From assembly GCA_023374025.1 (NCBI GenBank), contig SIJG01000016.1, positions 1,158,642-1,222,641 on the forward strand: DNA of 64,000 nt, read 5' to 3'. The position numbers and the translations under genes are program-made. The notes beneath the pieces were generated by a model. That model was not told the DNA's origin and did no database searches. It was given only the letters and a program-made list of their open reading frames with translations. Shown here piece by piece: positions 10,901-19,470 of the stretch (the first letter of the stretch is position 1; each line of letters opens with the position of its first letter). The stretch comes from Heterodera schachtii (Eukaryota; Nematoda; Chromadorea; Rhabditida; Heteroderidae).

Positions 10901-11838
10901 GGCCAAAAACAGCAAACGAATCGACCATGGCAGCATTTTTCACGCACCGAATGCGAATCAGCGAAGTCAACGGCTGCCTGCTCATGGGCGATCGTGTCAT
11001 CATCCCATCCGCACTCCGTTTTCGCATTTTGAAGGCACTTCATTTCACCCATCCCGGCATGGTCAGAATGAAGAGCCTGGCGAAGCAATTTGTCTATTGG
11101 CCGAAAATAGACATGGACATTGAACGGTGGGTTAGAAATTGTGAGGAATGTCGTTCAGCAGCCAAAGCGCCATCAAAAGTACCGCTTCATCCCTGGCCAT
11201 CATCGACGGATGTCTACGAAAGACTGCACATGGATTTCGCTGGTCCTTGTGCCGACGGAAACAAGTACCTTGTTGTGGTCGACTCCTACAGCAAATGGCC
11301 AGAAGTCATCAAAATGAACACGACAACCGCCAACATGCTCATCGAAAAGTTTGTTTGGTTGTTCTCGCGGTATGGTTTTCCTAAGGAAATTGTCACGGAC
11401 AACGGTCCGCCATTCAAATCAAATGACATTTCCCAGTTTTGCAGAAAACATGGCATCAAACAGACATTTTCACCGCCATTTCACCCTCAAAGCAACGGAC
11501 GTGCCGAACGATTTGTCGACACATTGAAGCGCCAAATGAAGAAATGCGCCCGAGACGATGCACATTGGGTGCAAAATTCACTTTTGACCTACCGAAGCAC
11601 GCCGAACGCAAGTTTGAACGGGCGAACGCCCGCTGAGTTGTTTTTGGGCCGTCCGGTTCGAACAATCCTTTCCCTTGTTAAACCCCAAGAAACAAGCAGG
11701 ACAAGGAAAGCAACGACAAGTACAGGCAGCGAATGGTCAAACAGTTCAATCAGCACCACGGCACACGCGAACGAAAATTTGGCATTGGTGATCAAGTGCA
11801 GTTCATCAACTACCAACATGGCACAAAAACTTGGTTGA
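7909..11838 (+). CDS. Gag-Pol polyprotein (Ty3/gypsy)
   Basis: A single 1309-codon frame carries Gag and most of Pol. Visible in order are a Gag region; two CCHC knuckles at about residues 284-318 (CX2CX3HX4C, then CX2CX4HX4C); a retropepsin-like motif with DTA instead of DTG/DSG near residue 358; reverse transcriptase with LPFGVKSAP and YLDD near 650; RNase H with DASNKGLGA and TDHKPL near 805-870; the integrase H2C2 finger near 1045-1080; and the integrase D, D, E residues near 1107, 1162 and 1198. After about residue 1260 the frame loses similarity because of a frameshift; the remaining C-terminus continues in another frame (11733-12200). The protein copies and integrates the element. This copy could supply most enzymes but its integrase tail is broken. 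Confidence 0.93.
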   Translation: MANPADMALLFQQLTDTLKNIANQNANPNKQNSDLFATINSQLSEFIYNPEADLVFEIWHERYGPFLESDGQSLPDEMKTRLLVGKLGAQEYARFTESILPQKPTDLSYNVTVSKLKGLFCGTKSIFVKRFECFQLQKAPTQSPIDFAAQVSAQCERAQMTLTKEEIKALVFISGLSSGDRDLRERCLKMMEEDRAKNTDIKFERLVEECRAILSLRSAAAALEHPGHGWQANSISVKPQREKERQGRQRQSSTSSRTGHFNEGRTRSQSANGRHSSKPRPPFPCKWCGGSHWNNECDNKRGPKCYNCDRVGHFARECRSKKKANNNDSMSVMNVSDDTDGWITVDCVVNGRPVSLVADTAARKTIIQTPIWEKLGKPKFKTGQTFGKSYSGHNFELIGSFDCTVEFAGIKLELECFVAPTGALNLFGLPWIRAFELALQRPIATTLHIVQPEATFMATSSSEDLASKLKRKFPEVFSDELGHCTKMRAHLYLKPEAKPIFCRPRPVPHGAIDAIDTELDRLLAIGAIKQIDYSRWAAPIVAVKKKSGDVRVCIDFSTGLNDALELNRHPLPRPDDIFNGIRGATIFSQIDFKDAYLQVELDDQSKQLVGLNTHRGLFQYQRLPFGVKSAPSIFQKLMDELVTGMHGVFVYLDDFIVATSSMDQHQQTLFKFFSRLQEWGLRVKFEKCKFLCSELKFLGHIISAEGIRPDPDRSRTIKEMPAPTDEQTLRSFLGAINYYSRFVSKMREIRAPLDELLKKDVQWHWGPDQQQAFEGAKKIITSDLLLTSYDPTKPIIVAADASNKGLGATISHTFADGSEKVVEHASRSLTPAERNYSQIEKEALSIIFAVQKFHRMLYGRKFSLLTDHKPLLSIFGSKNGIPIYTASRLQRWALILSNYDFSIRYISTKNFGQADVLSRLIRQHRDTLQEEDKVIASAQMAQNLDNSEDDNIEFCAAAVDYMFQTTMDQLPVTADEIAQHIERDEEMKKIIEHCRNGWPKTANESTMAAFFTHRMRISEVNGCLLMGDRVIIPSALRFRILKALHFTHPGMVRMKSLAKQFVYWPKIDMDIERWVRNCEECRSAAKAPSKVPLHPWPSSTDVYERLHMDFAGPCADGNKYLVVVDSYSKWPEVIKMNTTTANMLIEKFVWLFSRYGFPKEIVTDNGPPFKSNDISQFCRKHGIKQTFSPPFHPQSNGRAERFVDTLKRQMKKCARDDAHWVQNSLLTYRSTPNASLNGRTPAELFLGRPVRTILSLVKPQETSRTRKATTSTGSEWSNSSISTTAHANENLALVIKCSSSTTNMAQKLG

Positions 11839-12200
11839 AGGGCATGATCGAATCAGGCAATGGTGTAGTTTGGAAAGTCAGGGCGCCACGATTGAATGCC
11901 GTAGTCACACGGCATTCCAATCAAATGAGAACATTTCATCCCATCCCTTACAAAGAAAATCATGAACAGTTGCCCGACGAACAGCCACAGCAACAATTGG
12001 CCATTGAGCAACAACCGCCAAATGATCAGCCAGAAGAAGTTCAGCCCAAATCGCCACGTCGTGTACGATTTGCGGATGAACAGAACGAACCATTGGAGAG
12101 AGCACAATCGCCACCAGCTGTGAGACGTTCAACACGCGAAAGAAAGGCACCGAAGATTTTGAACCCGGATGCCTCAAAAGCCAGATATGATTATGTCTGA
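11733..12200 (+). CDS. Out-of-frame integrase C-terminal region
   Basis: This is a 155-codon frame in a different phase from gag-pol, overlapping its end. It has the basic, GDQVQF-containing C-terminal domain typical of gypsy integrases, followed by a Gln/Pro-rich tail (PDEQPQQQL) and a basic end (RRSTRERKAPK). The switch of coding sense lies between about 11685 and 11733. I read it as a disabling single-base indel rather than programmed frameshifting, because it lies far downstream of the Gag/Pol border. Confidence 0.8.
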   Translation: MVKQFNQHHGTRERKFGIGDQVQFINYQHGTKTWLKGMIESGNGVVWKVRAPRLNAVVTRHSNQMRTFHPIPYKENHEQLPDEQPQQQLAIEQQPPNDQPEEVQPKSPRRVRFADEQNEPLERAQSPPAVRRSTRERKAPKILNPDASKARYDYV

Positions 12201-12216
12201 TCGGGGTTCTGATCTT

Positions 12217-12227
12217 AAAAGGGGAGA
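12217..12227 (+). promoter_or_regulatory. Polypurine tract
   Basis: AAAAGGGGAGA lies directly against the first base of the 3' LTR, the expected plus-strand primer position for an LTR element. Confidence 0.8.
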
Positions 12228-12543
12228 TGTTGGGTAGCCAATCAATATTTGCCCTTCGCTCATTTCCCTTTTGGTCATTTCTCTATTTCTCTCGCGCTAC
12301 ACTCTCTCACTTTGTCATGTCTCTCTCCTTCACTATGCAGTGTGTCTCTTCCCTGTGTTCGTCCCCATAAATAGCCGAACACACAGCCATTCTTTGTCAG
12401 TCCATGTCATTTGCCATCTCCCTCTCATTTTGCATTTATTCTCTGTCTCCAATTTATTTCTTTCATTATATTTATTTGTGGACTTATTTTGTTTATTAAA
12501 GTTTATTCTCTCTAAGTGTTGTGGTCAAGCGAAAGACACAACA
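12228..12543 (+). repeat. 3' LTR
   Basis: The 316-bp LTR is nearly identical to 7169-7483. The clearest difference is CATGTGTC in the 5' copy against CAGTGTGTC here, a net one-base difference. Confidence 0.93.
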
Positions 12544-12743
12544 AGTAGGTGCTGGGCACTGAAGAGTCGAGCCGACAAGGTAACCAATCCTGAAGGCGGC
12601 GCATCATCATTAGCCGAGAAGGCGGCGCACATTATTCCTTGTGACTGGGTGCTCATGTTCAGAGCCATAAAACTTGAAGTTCCTTTTTGTTGTGACTGGG
12701 ATGTAGTCCACTTGGCCAAGTGGACTACATCCCAGTCACAACA
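12544..12743. other. 200-bp tail between 3' LTR and target duplication
   Basis: This sequence is absent from the paralogous flanks of the other BED repeats. It has two GGCGGCGCA words and a TGTGACTGGG word near 12638 that is repeated near 12691. It ends CACAACA, the same seven bases that end the LTR. The last part forms most of a perfect palindrome. Its origin is unknown. Confidence 0.7.
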
Positions 12744-12744
12744 A
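12687..12744. repeat. Perfect 58-bp palindrome
   Basis: A 29-base arm is followed without spacer by its exact reverse complement; the centre CTTGGCCAAG lies between 12715 and 12716. Such a structure extrudes as a hairpin and is often a product of aberrant reverse transcription or end joining. Confidence 0.9.
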
Positions 12745-12836
12745 TAGTTATGTTTGAAATACAAGATAATTTAAATTCCATGCCGAAAGTGTTTTTTGGT
12801 TTCAAATGATTTTTTAAAAACTTGATTTGATTAGGG

Positions 12837-13977
12837 CTCTGTCAGCCTAAAGATTCCATTTTGATGCTGCTCTCCCATTGTTTTGCTTCTGTTTTGATGG
12901 TTCCTCCTCCTTCTTTTTTCTGTTTTCCGCTGTCCTCCTTCAAAATGTTGTTGCTCCTTCTGTACTGCTCCAGCACAGTCAAATGGTGCGTCTTCAGATG
13001 ACTCTTCAACGTGCTGGTCGGCTTCAACTTCTTTTGCGCGGGTCGGCGGTACGGACAGTGCCGGCAACTGATCGCATTGGCATCAAACCGGTAGAAGTAA
13101 TGGTAGTCGATTACCTGAACATTTGGGGTTTGGTCTACAACTACTACTTTGTATATATTTTTGTTTACCCTTTCCTTCGGCCTCAACATTTTCTGCTCGG
13201 TGCCGTAAAATGATGGCAATTGGCCACTTTCAATCGATCGTTCCCTTTTACCAAATCTGTTTTCAAATGCTTCTTCAATAATTTTTTGATGCTTTTTCTT
13301 GGCAGTTTTTGCACTATCTTTGTGCAGTTTTTGTTTGTTTTTTGACTCATAAATTCTTTCGTTTTTTGCTCTCTTTAAAGTTAATTTTTATAATAATAAA
13401 TTTTCTTCATTTTTACCTCGCTTCCTTTTCTTTCAAAATGGCATTTTGCAGTTGTGCCCAAGTGTCCAATTGTTGGGTTTTCAGCTTTTCGTGCATCAGT
13501 TGAAGGCAATTATCCTTGTAAAGATTCATTACTGGAAAGAATAACTTATTCATTTTCTTAAAGAATTAAATTACACATAATTGTAATTTAAAAAATATAG
13601 TGATTCTGTGAGGCGAGAAAAGCACTCAAATGTCAAAAATGTTCAAAATTTGAAAGTTTAAAAAATGAAAAAAGTGTTTTGTGATAAAATTTTGTTCGTT
13701 TTAGAAAGTGGCATTGAAATTGTAAAATTAGAGGGGAAAAATTTATATATTAAAGTTAGTTAAAATAATTCATTTTTGCAAAATAATGATTTTAATGAAG
13801 AATTTTTTTTATTTTTTCTAAAACAATTTTTTTTTAGTGCCAATAAATTGTATAAAAATGATCAATATGACAGTGAGTAGAGCCATTTATTGATTTTAGC
13901 CACTCCATTTATTCGCTAAGCGACGAATATACACATGAAAATTGATTTTCATTATTTTTTACATCTACTGAACAATT
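12837..13977. repeat. Left arm of 1.14-kb inverted repeat
   Basis: The reverse complement of 16130-17269, nearly base for base, including the whole BED-finger gene and about 430 bp of AT-rich sequence upstream of it. The spacer is about 2.15 kb. Confidence 0.9.
12842..13553 (-). pseudogene. BED-like zinc-finger repeat gene, copy B (frameshifted)
   Basis: This is the inverted twin of the intact copy C. The N-terminal exon starts at 13553 and the zinc-finger exon ends at 12842. Around 13237-13241 one base is missing relative to copy C (GATCG against GAATCG), which breaks the frame before the finger. The downstream 125 codons remain open from an internal ATG at 13219, so a shorter finger-only product is conceivable. 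The near identity to copy C implies a recent duplication or gene conversion between the arms. Confidence 0.75.
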
Positions 13978-14799
13978 TTTTTTAATGCAATAAAAATTAA
14001 AAATGTAAACCTAAGAAATATTTAAATTTTTTAAGGAATTATTTTTTTTCTTTTTGAAAAATGATAAAAAAACCGTTTAAAAAATTATTTCCAATGCGAG
14101 ATGGCCGAAGTGGAGAAATCGAAATTTCGAAAAACTCTGCTACATTAAGCAAATTTGAAGATTTTGCCAAACACGCTTATTCTTTGCTTGTTTTTTTGTT
14201 ATGTTTTTACTAAAAATTGTATTTTTGACTACTTTTGGCTCATAATTTTGTCATTTTTTGTCACATTTTCGGATTTTTGTCATTATTTTATAACTATTTT
14301 CGCGTATTTTCTTCACTGTTTCGTTAACTACCTATGCTGAGATTTTTGGCTTCAAGAGGCTTAATTATATCTAAAAATTATCATTTTTTCGTTACCATAA
14401 TGCGGAATATTGGCTTGACAGCCAGTGAACTAATGAACAATTATAATTAGAATTCTATTTTAAAATTTTTGAAATCCCCGTCTCCTCAAACTGTTTGTGC
14501 GTCGGAATTAATTCTCTGTTTACATTTTTACTTGGGTTTATTAACCATGGTTAATGACTGACTCGCAATGCTGAGAAACAACTCTTCCTTCCCAACAGGG
14601 CAACTTTCATTGCTCAGAAACCATTTTGCTTTCATGTTAACAAAAAACTTACATGTAAGAAATTTTGTTCGGCCCGTTGTGGCAAGAACTTTCTATTTTT
14701 ATCTGCCGCCGAACCAAAGCTTTTGCTGCATGCATCTTCTGACCGACACTCATGTACCCGGAAGCAAATCATCAGCATGACGATTTTAGTAATGGTTTT
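13978..14799. other. AT-rich spacer of the inverted repeat
   Basis: No gene is supported. The block near 14400 (AATGCGGAATATTGG and CAGCCAGTGAAC) is the same flank found after BED copies A and E. From about 14540 base composition becomes more balanced. Confidence 0.4.
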
Positions 14800-15166
14800 G
14801 GTCAACCCACACCACCATGCTTCAGGTCATCCCAAGGGATGGGAAAGATCGTCCCAAATTATTTCGCCGGGTCGGTAAGCCCGTCACCCGTTCTGTCATA
14901 TCCTTTTTGTCAACTGCTGCCGTGTATTACGGCATGGATTACTTGACCTCTTATTTTGAGTAGCAGCTTGAGATTCCCGCCCTTTATCTTACCGTTCCTG
15001 GTTGTTCCCGCATCGCTTCTGCTCCCCACGCTATAAAGAGTCACCCATCACCTTTATTGAAGTAAGCGAGCTTCGTAATGCCATTAGCTAATTGGCCCAA
15101 CAAATCGACCCCTTCGCCGAACTTCCCATTAAATTTTATACGCAACTCCTTTCCAATTCAGAATGA
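14800..15166 (+). pseudogene. Decayed coding region of unknown family
   Basis: This patch is clearly richer in GC than its surroundings. From an ATG at 14817 one frame is open to TAG at 14961, continues in the same frame to TAA at 15063, then continues in another frame to 15166 across one more stop. The translated pieces have normal protein composition (for example KPVTRSVISFLSTAAVYYGM, and later LAQQIDPFAELPIKFY). I do not recognise the family. The most economical reading is a gene trapped between the arms and inactivated by two stops and one frameshift. Confidence 0.4.
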
Positions 15167-15479
15167 GCAACACCACCAAGTCCACCCAAAAATTGCCCCT
15201 CTATTTCCCAAATTATTTCGCACTTAAAATTGACATTTGACCATCAAACTGGCCCAATTCTCTTTTGGGAGCCTAGGATGACCATGACAGCATTTCCCTG
15301 GCATCCGATACAAGCAAACACCGAAGTATTTCATTGAAATAGTCAAATTTAATTTTGGTAAATGTGCATCATATGGCCCAAAGCCAAAATGGAAAGAAAT
15401 CAATGCAATTTTTACTTTCTGTTATACATTTGAACCGCAGAAAATTTGTATGCTTGACCGTGGGTTTTTTTTTCAAATC

Positions 15480-15885
15480 ATCACTTTGATTTTATGTAAT
15501 TATAGTAATTTATTGGTTTATAAATTAAGTGATCACTTTCATATGTATAATTATAGTCAATTTTTGAATTACATTTTGAATAGGATAGTTAATTATTGAA
15601 TTATAAATTTAGTGGTGATCACTTTCATTTTGTATAATTATAGTTAATTATTGAATTATAAATTAAGCGATCACTTTCATTGTGTATAATTATAATCAAT
15701 TATTGAATTATAAATTAAGCGATCACTTTCATTTTGTATAATTATAGCTAATTATTGAAATATAAATTAAGTGATCACTTTCATTTTGTATATTTATAGC
15801 TAATTATTGAAATATAAATTAAGCGATCACTTTCATTTTGTATAATTATAGCTAATTATTGAAATATAAATTAAGTGATCACTTT
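15480..15885. repeat. 52-bp tandem repeat
   Basis: The word GATCACTT recurs at 15617, 15669, 15721, 15773, 15825 and 15877, exactly 52 bp apart, with a more diverged copy at 15531. Each unit carries the overlapping palindromes TGATCA and AATTATAGCTAATTATT. Confidence 0.92.
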
Positions 15886-16129
15886 TCCGCCTCATCTGAT
15901 TTAAAAGGAATAGCTTTCTATAAAAATTACTTAAAAAATGATCCCTCCCATTTGAATTTTATAGAAATCGGTTTTTCGAAATTTGTTAGATAACATAACA
16001 AATAGCAAACAAAAATTAGCGAGTTAGTTTTTGTCATTTTTCTAAAGAAAATATATAATATTTTTCTTCATTTTGAAAATTTTTTTTATAAAAAGACCGA
16101 TTATTAGGGGGTGAATTAATTCAGAATAT

Positions 16130-17269
16130 TGTTCAGTAGATGTAAAAAATAATGAAAATCAATTTTCATGTGTATATTCGTCGCTTAGCGAATAAATGGA
16201 GTGGCTAAAATCAATAAATGGCTCTACTCACTGTCATATTGATCATTTTTATACAATTTATTGGCACTAAAAAAAAATTGTTTAGAAAAAATAAAAAAAA
16301 TTCTTCATTAAAAATCATTATTTTGCAAAAATGAATTATTTTAACTAACTTTAATATATAAATTTTTCCCCTCTAATTTTACAATTTCAATGCCACTTTC
16401 TAAAACGAACAAAATTTTATCACAAAACACTTTTTTCATTTTTTAAACTTTCAAATTTTGAACATTTTTGACATTTGAGTGCTTTTCTCGCCTCACAGAA
16501 TCACTATATTTTTTAAATTACAATTATGTGTAATTTAATTCTTTAAGAAATGAATAAGTTATTCTTTCCAGTAATGAATCTTTACAAGGATAATTGCCTT
16601 CAACTGATGCACGAAAAGCTGAAAACCCAACAATTGGACACTTGGGCACAACTGCAAAATGCCATTTTGAAAGAAAAGGAAGCGAGGTAAAAATGAAGAA
16701 AATTTATTATTATAAAAATTAACTTTAAAGAGAGCAAAAAACGAAAGAATTTATGAGTCAAAAAACAAACAAAAACTGCACAAAGATAGTGCAAAAACTG
16801 CCAAGAAAAAGCATCAAAAAATTATTGAAGAAGCATTTGAAAACAGATTTGGTAAAAGGGAACGAATCGATTGAAAGTGGCCAATTGCCATCATTTTACG
16901 GCACCGAGCAGAAAATGTTGAGGCCGAAGGAAAGGGTAAACAAAAATATATACAAAGTAGTAGTTGTAGACCAAACCCCAAATGTTCAGGTAATCGACTA
17001 CCATTACTTCTACCGGTTTGATGCCAATGCGATCAGTTGCCGGCACTGTCCGTACCGCCGACCCGCGCAAAAGAAGTTGAAGCCGACCAGCACGTTGAAG
17101 AGTCATCTGAAGACGCACCATTTGACTGTGCTGGAGCAGTACAGAAGGAGCAACAACATTTTGAAGGAGGACAGCGGAAAACAGAAAAAAGAAGGAGGAG
17201 GAACCATCAAAACAGAAGCAAAACAATGGGAGAGCAGCATCAAAATGGAATCTTTAGGCTGACAGAGAC
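16130..17269. repeat. Right arm of 1.14-kb inverted repeat
   Basis: The partner of 12837-13977. It contains the intact BED-finger copy C. Confidence 0.9.
16550..17262 (+). CDS. BED-like zinc-finger protein, copy C (intact)
   Basis: Two exons, 16550-16686 and 16731-17262, join in phase (GT donor at 16687, AG acceptor ending at 16730) to give 222 residues. Exon 1 encodes an N-terminal helix (LQLMHEKLKTQQLDTWAQL). Exon 2 starts with a lysine-rich stretch that could be a nuclear localisation signal, then a C-x2-C-x18-H-x3-H finger (CRHCPYRR to HLKTHH) preceded by YHYFYRFD, as in BED fingers of transposases and their domesticated derivatives. No transposase catalytic region follows. At least six copies exist in the window in a conserved repeat context, two intact. 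It may be a DNA-binding protein carried by a mobile repeat. Function is inference. Confidence 0.65.
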
Positions 17270-17569
17270 CAATGATATCAATACACTGTCACCCAACTAG
17301 GCTTTGACATAATTTTATTTGTTTCTGTCATATTTTTTCACCCTTTTTTTTAATTTACTCTACGACACATTTTTATTCTGAATAGTCATAGCATAAACAA
17401 ATATGATTTTACAAATATGTATTCAATTATTATTTAGCACACATTTTTTTACCCTAGGAAAGACAAAATAAATTAAATTTATTTTTCATCATGGGCCCAA
17501 TTCTGCAATGTTACTGATTTTTAATTTAATTTACACTGTTAATCACAGTTCAACTTTGATTCTAATTAT
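17263..17569. other. AT-rich intergenic stretch
   Basis: No gene is supported. It separates the inverted repeat from the next hAT element. Confidence 0.4.
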
Positions 17570-18099
17570 TAGGGATGCAATTTTTAGGCTTTAGCCTATT
17601 TTTTTCCTGAGCTACCCGTGACCTGAAATGCTCGAAAAGCAACTTTTTTGGGGGGTCGTTAAGCTACTTTTCGAGTTTTTACTGCATTATTTTCTAGGTT
17701 TTATTTTCTAAAGCGTAAAAAGCCTAAAAAAAATCTAAAAAGCCTCTTTTTACATATTTTGGCATTTTGCCTAAAATTATTAACAAAAATGCAATAAAAA
17801 AGAAACACCCCTAAGAACCGGCGCGAAATTTTCAAAAATACACCCCTAATAAATGAAAAATTTGTGTCCAAAATTATTTATTTATTTTCTTAACAAGAAT
17901 TTTTGCTTTTAAAAATATTTATCGCAATATTCATTTGGCTTAATTTTGTCACCTTTTCAATAAAATTTTGTCATTTTACACCCCCCTAAATTTGAGGATT
18001 TTTAGTGCCTATTTTCCATTTTTAGGACCTATTTCTGGGGTTTTTAGGACCTAAGCCTACCTATTTGGCGGTTTTTAGAGCCTAAAAATTGCATCCTTA
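17570..18099. mobile_element. hAT-like MITE with TTTTTAGGC-word ends
   Basis: The inverted ends TAGGGATGCAATTTTTAGGC and AGCCTAAAAATTGCATCCTTA enclose 530 bp. The flanks CTAATTAT (17562-17569) and TTAATTAT (18100-18107) match at 7 of 8 positions. The body repeats the terminal word many times (TTTTTAGGCTTTAGCC, AAAGCCTAAAAA, TTTAGGACCTA). Confidence 0.75.
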
Positions 18100-18545
18100 T
18101 TAATTATTCACCCAAATAAAGTTAAAAATATTTTTTGAGCGGGAAACTCGTCCAAAATTTTTTATTTTACTTTACAATTTTTTCATTTAGGCAGTGAAAA
18201 TTTTTATAATTGATTTTTTTATATAATAATAATTTTTATCTATTATATCTGGAAAACGTGGCATTTATAGAATTTGCCATTTTTTACATGTATATGGCAA
18301 TGACAAATAAAATTCAATTTACATATACGCTTTCTTTTTTATATAAAAATTTCAAATTGAAAAAAAGAGAAAGTCAGCTTTTTATGGTTTTTTAAAAATA
18401 TTCTTTATCTAAAATCGGAATAAAAATGATGAATTTTTTGGGAAATTGTATTTAATTGGCACCTTTTTTGAATCAATTTAAATACAATTTATTTGCATTT
18501 TTTTAACTAAAATCCACAGCCCAATTAATTAATTATATCTTCAGC

Positions 18546-18860
18546 ATGACTATTTTTGGGCCCATTATTTTAGTGCTGTCTCAATTTTCTTCCATTGGTT
18601 TGTCGATAGAATACAATAAGATTTGTGTAAGACCAAGCAATATGAAATATGTTGGACAACTGACATGTAAACAAAACAATGATAACATTGTGCATAAAAT
18701 TGCCCATGATACGCCTGAACAGCTGATCGATGGCACATATTCCTGTATTTATTTTGCAAAACTTTATGACAATTGTGATCAGACTGATCCGAATGCAACA
18801 ATCAAAATCAAGAATGTCGACACTGACGAAAGGGTTGGTTTTGGTTTTATGTACAAATGA
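18546..18860 (+). CDS. Small secreted protein, unknown family
   Basis: This 104-codon frame has a hydrophobic N-terminus (MTIFGPIILVLSQFSSIGLS) that reads as a signal peptide, followed by a polar domain with four cysteines (KICVRPS, LTCKQNND, YSCIYF, YDNCDQ). It could end at TGA 18860, or use the in-phase donor at 18834 (GTTGGT) and continue in exons I could not join. Compact extracellular Cys-containing proteins of this type are common among nematode secreted proteins. No family is recognised. Confidence 0.5.
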   Translation: MTIFGPIILVLSQFSSIGLSIEYNKICVRPSNMKYVGQLTCKQNNDNIVHKIAHDTPEQLIDGTYSCIYFAKLYDNCDQTDPNATIKIKNVDTDERVGFGFMYK

Positions 18861-19470
18861 AAATTTAATTAGGGCGGATTTTTTGGCCAAAAATCACAAA
18901 AAATAGGTACAGATTTTTTATTTCGTTTTTGTTTGTTTTCGGAATTTATGGAAGATCCTTAAACATGGCCTGGTTTTTATTTCGAAAAAATTCCAACATA
19001 TGGGGAAGCGAAAAACGGCAAAATAGGGCCGACTTTCATTTTTTCATTAGGGTTGTATTTTTGGAAATTTGAAAGGCAAACGTCGATACTTAGCAGATAT
19101 CTTCTTTATTTATTCCCTTATTATTTTGAAAAGAAAATTTAAAAAAAATTAAAATAAGGGCGTAGTGCCAAAAATTCCAAAATTAAGGCAAAGCCGAAGA
19201 AACCAATTAAAAAGTGTATGTTCTTTATTATGGTCTGTTAGGATTTTAATTCTTTCTAATTTTTACCACTTCAGAATTAACACCATTATTCCATAACGAA
19301 AACTTTGCTTTTTAAGTTTAAGCGAGAATTCGTGTTCCCAATTTGGCATCTTTCTGCTCGAAGGGTACCAATTGTGCTCGGTTTCGGCATTGAACCGGTG
19401 GCACACAAAACATTCAAGTTTCTGAACGATGCCAATGTGGGAAGAAGCATCATACAAATGATGATTAATA
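18861..19470. other. Intergenic stretch with exon-like pieces
   Basis: A repeat block (19190-19360) recurs in diverged form at 23930-24080. Both strands carry short open frames over 19263-19490; neither could be joined to neighbouring exons in phase, so none is called. Confidence 0.35.

Larger units (their letters stand above)
7169..12743 (+). mobile_element. Ty3/gypsy LTR retrotransposon plus 200-bp tail
   Basis: Two LTRs (7169-7483 and 12228-12543) flank gag-pol. The apparent target duplication ATAGT lies at 7164-7168 and at 12744-12748, not directly after the 3' LTR, so the inserted unit appears to include 12544-12743. Comparison with the same flank in BED copies D and E gives a good empty site when exactly 7169-12748 is removed. 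The LTRs differ mainly by a one-base shift near 12338, so insertion is recent. The gene order protease-RT-RNase H-integrase defines the Ty3/gypsy (Metaviridae) type. The copy is not intact because of a frameshift in the integrase C-terminus. Confidence 0.92.

Noticed and set aside
11690..11740. Programmed ribosomal frameshift in the retrotransposon
   Set aside because: The frame change falls in the integrase C-terminus rather than at the Gag-Pol border, where Gag and Pol are already fused, so a mutation is more likely.
12878..13213. Plus-strand frames over the BED-finger copies (also 16891, 22468 and 24494)
   Set aside because: They are antisense shadows of the finger exon. The opposite strand has the splice sites, Cys/His pattern and conserved N-terminal exon.
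15480..15885. Replication origin or bacterial iteron array
   Set aside because: The context is a eukaryotic repeat-rich region with no replication gene; a tandem repeat is the simplest explanation.
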